A stretch of 64,000 nt of DNA from DASSQJ01 sp963773655. Lineage in GTDB: Bacteria > Actinomycetota > Actinomycetes > Actinomycetales > Dermatophilaceae. The notes beneath the pieces were generated by a model. It ran no database searches. It worked only from the letters and a program-made list of their open reading frames with translations, and was not told the origin of the DNA. The stretch spans positions 310,001 through 374,000 of the forward strand of contig CAVZBX010000003.1 in the NCBI GenBank assembly GCA_963773655.1, in the 5' to 3' direction. Shown here piece by piece: positions 60,610-64,000 of this stretch; positions within the stretch are counted from its first letter, which is position 1, and each line of letters begins with the position of its first letter. A program made the translations under genes and the position numbers.

Positions 60610-60990
60610 TCAGGCGGCGCGGCTCACGGCGCTGACCCGACCCGTGTAGCCGGCAGCCGTCAACTCCTCCCGGAGGATCCTGCGCAGGGTATCGGCCATC
60701 GTGTCTTCGATGACGCCCTTGCAGTCGATGTAGACCTCCACGCCGATCGGGGTGACTTCCGGGTCGCTGACGTAGCTGGGTGAGTCGGCGCCCGCATCGA
60801 CCGCCGCCAACATCGACTCCTCGGTGGCGTGCTCCACACCGTTGGTGTCGACAGCCATGAAGCGGTCAGAGGCCCGCTCCAAGGCGGTGAGCACCGACTC
60901 TTCGTCTCCGACGTCCCTGACGACGAACCGTTCAAGTGACATGTCCATTGCCGGCTGGTAGGTGAATACATCGGGGTCGATCTGGATCAC
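60610..60990 (-). CDS. hypothetical acidic protein
   Basis: A 126-residue protein, rich in Asp and Glu, with no domain I can name. The N-terminus (MIQIDPDVFTYQPAMDMSLE when GTG is read as Met) and the C-terminal segment VEVYIDCKGVIEDTMADTLR look like a folded alpha/beta protein. AGGAG lies 12 bases before GTG 60990, wide spacing. The GTG overlaps the stop of the preceding open frame (GTGA). DNA here is visibly less GC-rich than the flanks. Small acidic proteins in such segments are often immunity or phage genes, but nothing here proves it. Confidence 0.55.
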   Translation of the reverse strand: MIQIDPDVFTYQPAMDMSLERFVVRDVGDEESVLTALERASDRFMAVDTNGVEHATEESMLAAVDAGADSPSYVSDPEVTPIGVEVYIDCKGVIEDTMADTLRRILREELTAAGYTGRVSAVSRAA

Positions 60991-61400
60991 GCCGGGTCAT
61001 CTCCTCGTAACTCGGAATCGGGAAGGGCCCTCCCCCGGGCGGAATCTACAGAGCCCAGGTAACCCGCGTATCCACGACGGGCGCAGCGTCGCGGAGTGCG
61101 CCAGTCACTGCCGATCGTGCTGGGCGGAGATCCCGACAGGACCGCGAACCTGCTGCACCCCGCCGCGAGACGGGCTACCCGTCTCCGCGGTCTGCGCGAC
61201 TGCAGCACCGCGATGAGGACTCCCGACAGCAGACCACGGACCTGTGCGAGTTCGTCGGCGGTGACGTTGCAGCAGATCGTCGGAGAGGTGTCAGAGACCT
61301 CCGCTCCCCAGCGCATGTTCTCGTCGTGGGTCTCGACATTGATCGGGGACGAAGCGGAGGCGGCCAGATGGCGGCGAAGTCCTGAGTAGCTGTGGATCAT
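60987..61400 (-). CDS. uncertain open frame upstream of the acidic protein gene
   Basis: A 137-codon frame: MIHSYSGLRRHLAASASSP, TICCNVTADELAQVRGLLSG, then Arg-rich sequence with little structure. Its stop overlaps the next GTG (GTGA), which favours coupling, and its first half looks protein-like. The second half does not. It may be a decayed or frameshifted gene. Confidence 0.25.
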   Translation of the reverse strand: MIHSYSGLRRHLAASASSPINVETHDENMRWGAEVSDTSPTICCNVTADELAQVRGLLSGVLIAVLQSRRPRRRVARLAAGCSRFAVLSGSPPSTIGSDWRTPRRCARRGYAGYLGSVDSARGRALPDSELRGDDPA

Positions 61401-61656
61401 CGGGCTGCGGCGATGACCCGGACCTCTCGAGCGTGGGTCGCACGTCCAACCGCGTCACGACGCCACGAGTGGACCCTTCAGGACCGGGGGACGGGTCCTT
61501 CGCCGAGCCGGTCCGAAAGGGCCGCCGAGGCGACCGCAAGCCTCGCCCCGCGCTCGACTGGGGGCTGTCGCGGGGGGCCGCGGGACACCGACAATGTCGG
61601 TGCGGGTGGGCGCTGGCCCGAAGAGTCAGAGGTTGTCCGGGAAGCGTGGTGTGCCA

Positions 61657-62211
61657 GTGAGCGAGACAGCGGGTCTACTCATGACTACCGGTTCGGGATG
61701 CTTCCTCGTCGGTGCCGCGATCGCGGTGCCGCGCGTGTTCACAGAACGTGACCCGCAGCGCCGGCTTGAGTTGCTGGAGGCTCACCCGACGGCGTGGCGC
61801 CTCGGGCAACCCCTGTACGCCCTGGGAGCCATGGCGACCGCCTGTGGCGTGGGCGTACTGGCGGCCGATGCGCGGGCGACGAGCAGCGGCTGGCTCGCAG
61901 CCTCGTGCGGCTCGCTCGTCATCGGTGCGCTGGCTTGGGGGTGGTCGGTCTACGGGCGGGCGATGCGCCCGCGCGACTTCGCCCTGGGGCGACTTCCAGG
62001 CTGGCCCTTCGCCGCCTATGTCTGGTTGACGCTCATCGGGCTGTCACTTCTCGGCGTGGGCCTGCTTGCTGGTTCGTGGCCGACGTGGGCCGGCTGGGCG
62101 ACGCTCGGTGCGGATGCGCTCTTCCTCGCCGTGTTCGCCCGCGCCGGGGACATACCCCCGTTCGTGTTCTACCTCCTCCTCGGCATCGTTGGCGGGTTCG
62201 CCGTTCTGTAG
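61657..62211 (+). CDS. hypothetical membrane protein
   Basis: A 184-residue protein with about five or six TM helices (GSGCFLVGAAIAVPRVF, QPLYALGAMATACGVGVLAA, GSLVIGALAWGWSVYG, FAAYVWLTLIGLSLLGVGLLA, FVFYLLLGIVGGFAVL). No family is recognised. GTG 61657 is chosen; GTG 61651 is six bases upstream and also possible. The ribosome site is weak. It stands alone, with degraded sequence on both sides. Confidence 0.6.
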   Translation: MSETAGLLMTTGSGCFLVGAAIAVPRVFTERDPQRRLELLEAHPTAWRLGQPLYALGAMATACGVGVLAADARATSSGWLAASCGSLVIGALAWGWSVYGRAMRPRDFALGRLPGWPFAAYVWLTLIGLSLLGVGLLAGSWPTWAGWATLGADALFLAVFARAGDIPPFVFYLLLGIVGGFAVL

Positions 62212-62264
62212 CGGACGCGAGCGCCCGGACCGGCGGATGCGGCCCCGGGGCCCCCGTGCCTCGC

Positions 62265-62720
62265 CACTGCTGAAGCCGCACCGGCGGCTCTCTCCGCGTG
62301 CCGAGGACGAGGTTGCTGATCCGCTCGGCGGGGATCCGCGCCCGGCTGACCTCGGCCGCGGAGCGCTCCCGGGATCGCAGATGGAGCGACCGGAACGCCG
62401 GCGGGTCCCCTCAGGCTTCCAGTCGTCGACGAACGGCACGAACGGGACCAGACTGCCGACGAGCGCCCAGTTGGGAGGTGAACCCGTCCCCCCGGAGCGA
62501 CACCCGCCCAGACCATGTCGGACGGAGCGAACCCCACGACTGCGTCGACACGCTCGGACAGCGCCCCCGACCGCGACACCGCCATCAGGCGAGCCGAGCC
62601 GACTGCGCCGTGCGCACCCCTGGGCCTTCAGCCGACTCGGTCACGTCCGATGTCTCCACGGAACCTCGCGTCTGGCGTGGAGCGGTTGCCCGACCGGGAA
62701 CGCTCCTTCTGCCCGGCCAT
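62265..62720 (-). pseudogene. degraded acyl-CoA thioester hydrolase (BAAT C-terminal type)
   Basis: Pieces in several minus-strand frames match the BAAT/acyl-CoA thioesterase C-terminal domain. From right to left: GQPLHARREVP, then VDAVVGFAPSDMVWAGVAPG, VPFVDDWKPEG, PAFRSLHLRSRERSAAEVSR and ARIPAERISNLVLG. The expected nucleophile motif before VDAVVGF is missing and several indels are needed, so this is a true relic rather than one sequencing error. The plus strand and the 370 bases to the right show no gene. Limits are approximate. Confidence 0.55.
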
Positions 62721-63093
62721 CGGCGCTCTGACATCGATCCGGTGTCGTCTGGTCGCCAGTCGCGACATGGGTCACACCGCCGCCGCCCGGGCCGGCAACG
62801 GGCCCTGCCGACCGCCGGGAGTTCTGCTGTCTGGTCGTGGTCTCGACTCGCGGTCGAACACCTGAGGTCCGGCCGGTGGCACCGTCGGAGGAGTCCTGTG
62901 TGGCCAGCGCTCCGCCCCTCTCCCGCACCATCGTCGGGCTCGATCGATGACGCTCATGGCCGCACTGGAGCGCCACCGATCACCTGAGGACCTTGCCGCT
63001 TGGGAGCCAACCTCTGGGCTGGTCGGAGTCGGTTTCGGACCACGGAGCGCGGCCGGCCGGAGGCGCCGGCCGGCGGGGGCATACTGGTCGCTT

Positions 63094-64000
63094 GTGCCCG
63101 CCGACCCCGTGACGACGCCCGATGCGCCGGTCCGCATCCCGCGCGAGATCTGGGTGCTCATCGCCGCGGCGTTCGTCATCGCGCTCGGCTTCGGCCTCAT
63201 CACGCCGGTGCTGCCGCAGTTCGCGCAGAGCTTCGGGGTGGGTGCCTTCGCGAGCAGCGTCGTCGTCAGCGTGTTCGCCTTCTTCCGGCTCGTGTTCGCC
63301 CCGGCCGGCGGGCGCCTCATCGCCCGGTTCGGCGAGCGGCCCGTCTACCTCACCGGCCTGCTCATCGTCGCCGTCTCCACCGGGGCCACCGCCTTCGCCC
63401 ACTCCTACTGGCAGCTGGTGGTCTTCCGGGGACTCGGGGGCATCGGCTCGACGATGTTCACCGTGTCGGCGGTCGCGCTGCTCGTCCGGCTCGCACCGCC
63501 GTCGATCCGTGCACGGGTCTCGTCGGTGTACGCCAGCGCCTTCCTGCTCGGCGGCATCGGCGGTCCCGTCGTGGGCGGTCTGCTCGGCAACCTGGGCCTG
63601 CAGGTGCCGTTCATCGTCTACGCCCTGGCGCTCCTCCTCGCCGCCACGATCGTCGGGGTCTTCCTCAGGGATGCCTCGCTGCGGCCGGAGCCCGGCGCGC
63701 CCGTCCTGCCGGCGATGACGGTGCGCGACGGGTGGCGCGACTCTGCCTACCGGGCCGCGGTCGGGTCCGGCTTCGCCAACGGCTGGGCCAACTTCGGCGT
63801 CCGCAACGCGATCCTGCCGCTCTTCGCCACCGCGGTCATCGGCAAGCAGCCGTGGGTCGCGGGCATGGCGCTCGCGGTCTTTGCGGCGGGCAACGCCGCC
63901 GGGCTCACGCTCGCCGGGCGCCTCTCCGACCGGGTGGGCCGCAAGCCGTTCATCATCGGCGGCCTCCTCGTGTCCGGCCTCGCCACGGCCGCCACCGGGC
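63094..64000 (+). CDS. MFS transporter (drug-efflux-like), 3' end outside window
   Basis: The first 302 residues of a major facilitator protein. Seen are REIWVLIAAAFVIALGFGLI, PVLPQFAQSFGVGAFASSVV, the TM2-3 loop GGRLIARFGERPVYL, GIGSTMFTVSAVALLVRLAP and SDRVGRKPFIIGGLLVSGLA in the second half. It resembles DHA1-type multidrug exporters. The GTG at 63094 follows CATACT by 8 bases, so it may be leaderless. The frame is open to base 64000. Substrate unknown. Confidence 0.85.
   Translation, partial: MPADPVTTPDAPVRIPREIWVLIAAAFVIALGFGLITPVLPQFAQSFGVGAFASSVVVSVFAFFRLVFAPAGGRLIARFGERPVYLTGLLIVAVSTGATAFAHSYWQLVVFRGLGGIGSTMFTVSAVALLVRLAPPSIRARVSSVYASAFLLGGIGGPVVGGLLGNLGLQVPFIVYALALLLAATIVGVFLRDASLRPEPGAPVLPAMTVRDGWRDSAYRAAVGSGFANGWANFGVRNAILPLFATAVIGKQPWVAGMALAVFAAGNAAGLTLAGRLSDRVGRKPFIIGGLLVSGLATAATG

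Noticed and set aside
55155..63093. Intact prophage or integrative element
   Set aside because: No integrase, terminase, capsid, relaxase or flanking att-like repeats are visible; only remnants.
1..64000. tRNA or rRNA genes
   Set aside because: I found no cloverleaf with a GTTCRANNC arm and CCA-side stem, and no rRNA-like sequence.
1..64000. CRISPR array
   Set aside because: No regularly spaced direct repeats; the only tandem unit (60521-60550) has two adjacent copies without spacers.

Overview
The window is very GC-rich DNA (over 70% G+C by eye) packed with short-spaced genes on both strands. It comes from an actinobacterium. The clearest markers are a bacterial proteasome activator (Bpa), a class F sortase, LigD-type end-joining ligase, a DUF4235 protein and many genes with an actinobacterial leaderless start (a TAnnnT box 6-8 bases before ATG/GTG). 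A member of the Intrasporangiaceae or a close Micrococcales relative is my best guess, but the sequence alone does not prove a genus.

Layout. 1-2551: end of ligD and a saccharopine-dehydrogenase-like reductase. 2671-9854: a pentose (xylose-type) locus with xylulokinase, a secreted SGNH hydrolase, a ROK repressor and an ABC importer whose permease frame is broken. 9902-19001: a ferredoxin-like protein, a secreted DUF4082/PxKF protein, a DUF998-metallophosphoesterase fusion, a HAD phosphatase, an FAD dehydrogenase, a saccharopine dehydrogenase and an MFS exporter. 18894-25108: a complete [NiFe]-hydrogenase maturation set, hypBA divergent from hypFCDE, with no hydrogenase subunits in view. 25124-37086: Bpa, sortase F with a DUF4397 surface protein, an MFS transporter, a MacB-type ABC system with a PadR repressor, an acyl-CoA synthetase, DUF1304, a quinone oxidoreductase, a small zinc-ribbon protein and MobA.

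37161-51512 is a histidine-utilisation region split into three transcription units: an IclR regulator divergent from hutH, then hutU, then an M20 amidohydrolase-hutF-hutI operon. A shared 16-base palindrome (GTCTSGSANNCSAGAC) lies before each unit, so one regulator probably controls all three. Between hutU and the last operon is a block of alpha/beta hydrolase, second IclR and an acetoin/pyruvate dehydrogenase-like E1 with a lone lipoyl protein. About a dozen single-base frame breaks cluster in this block.

51526-55154: DUF4235 and a TPP-riboswitch-controlled thiamine/HMP importer whose two ATPase domains and membrane T component are fused in one protein. 55155-63093 is much less orderly: short repeats, an IS3 orfA remnant, a truncated DUF6632-like gene, an FAD oxidoreductase, a LuxR regulator, a VOC protein, orphan hypothetical genes and a decayed acyl-CoA thioesterase. 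It looks like an eroded accessory segment. An MFS transporter runs off the right edge.
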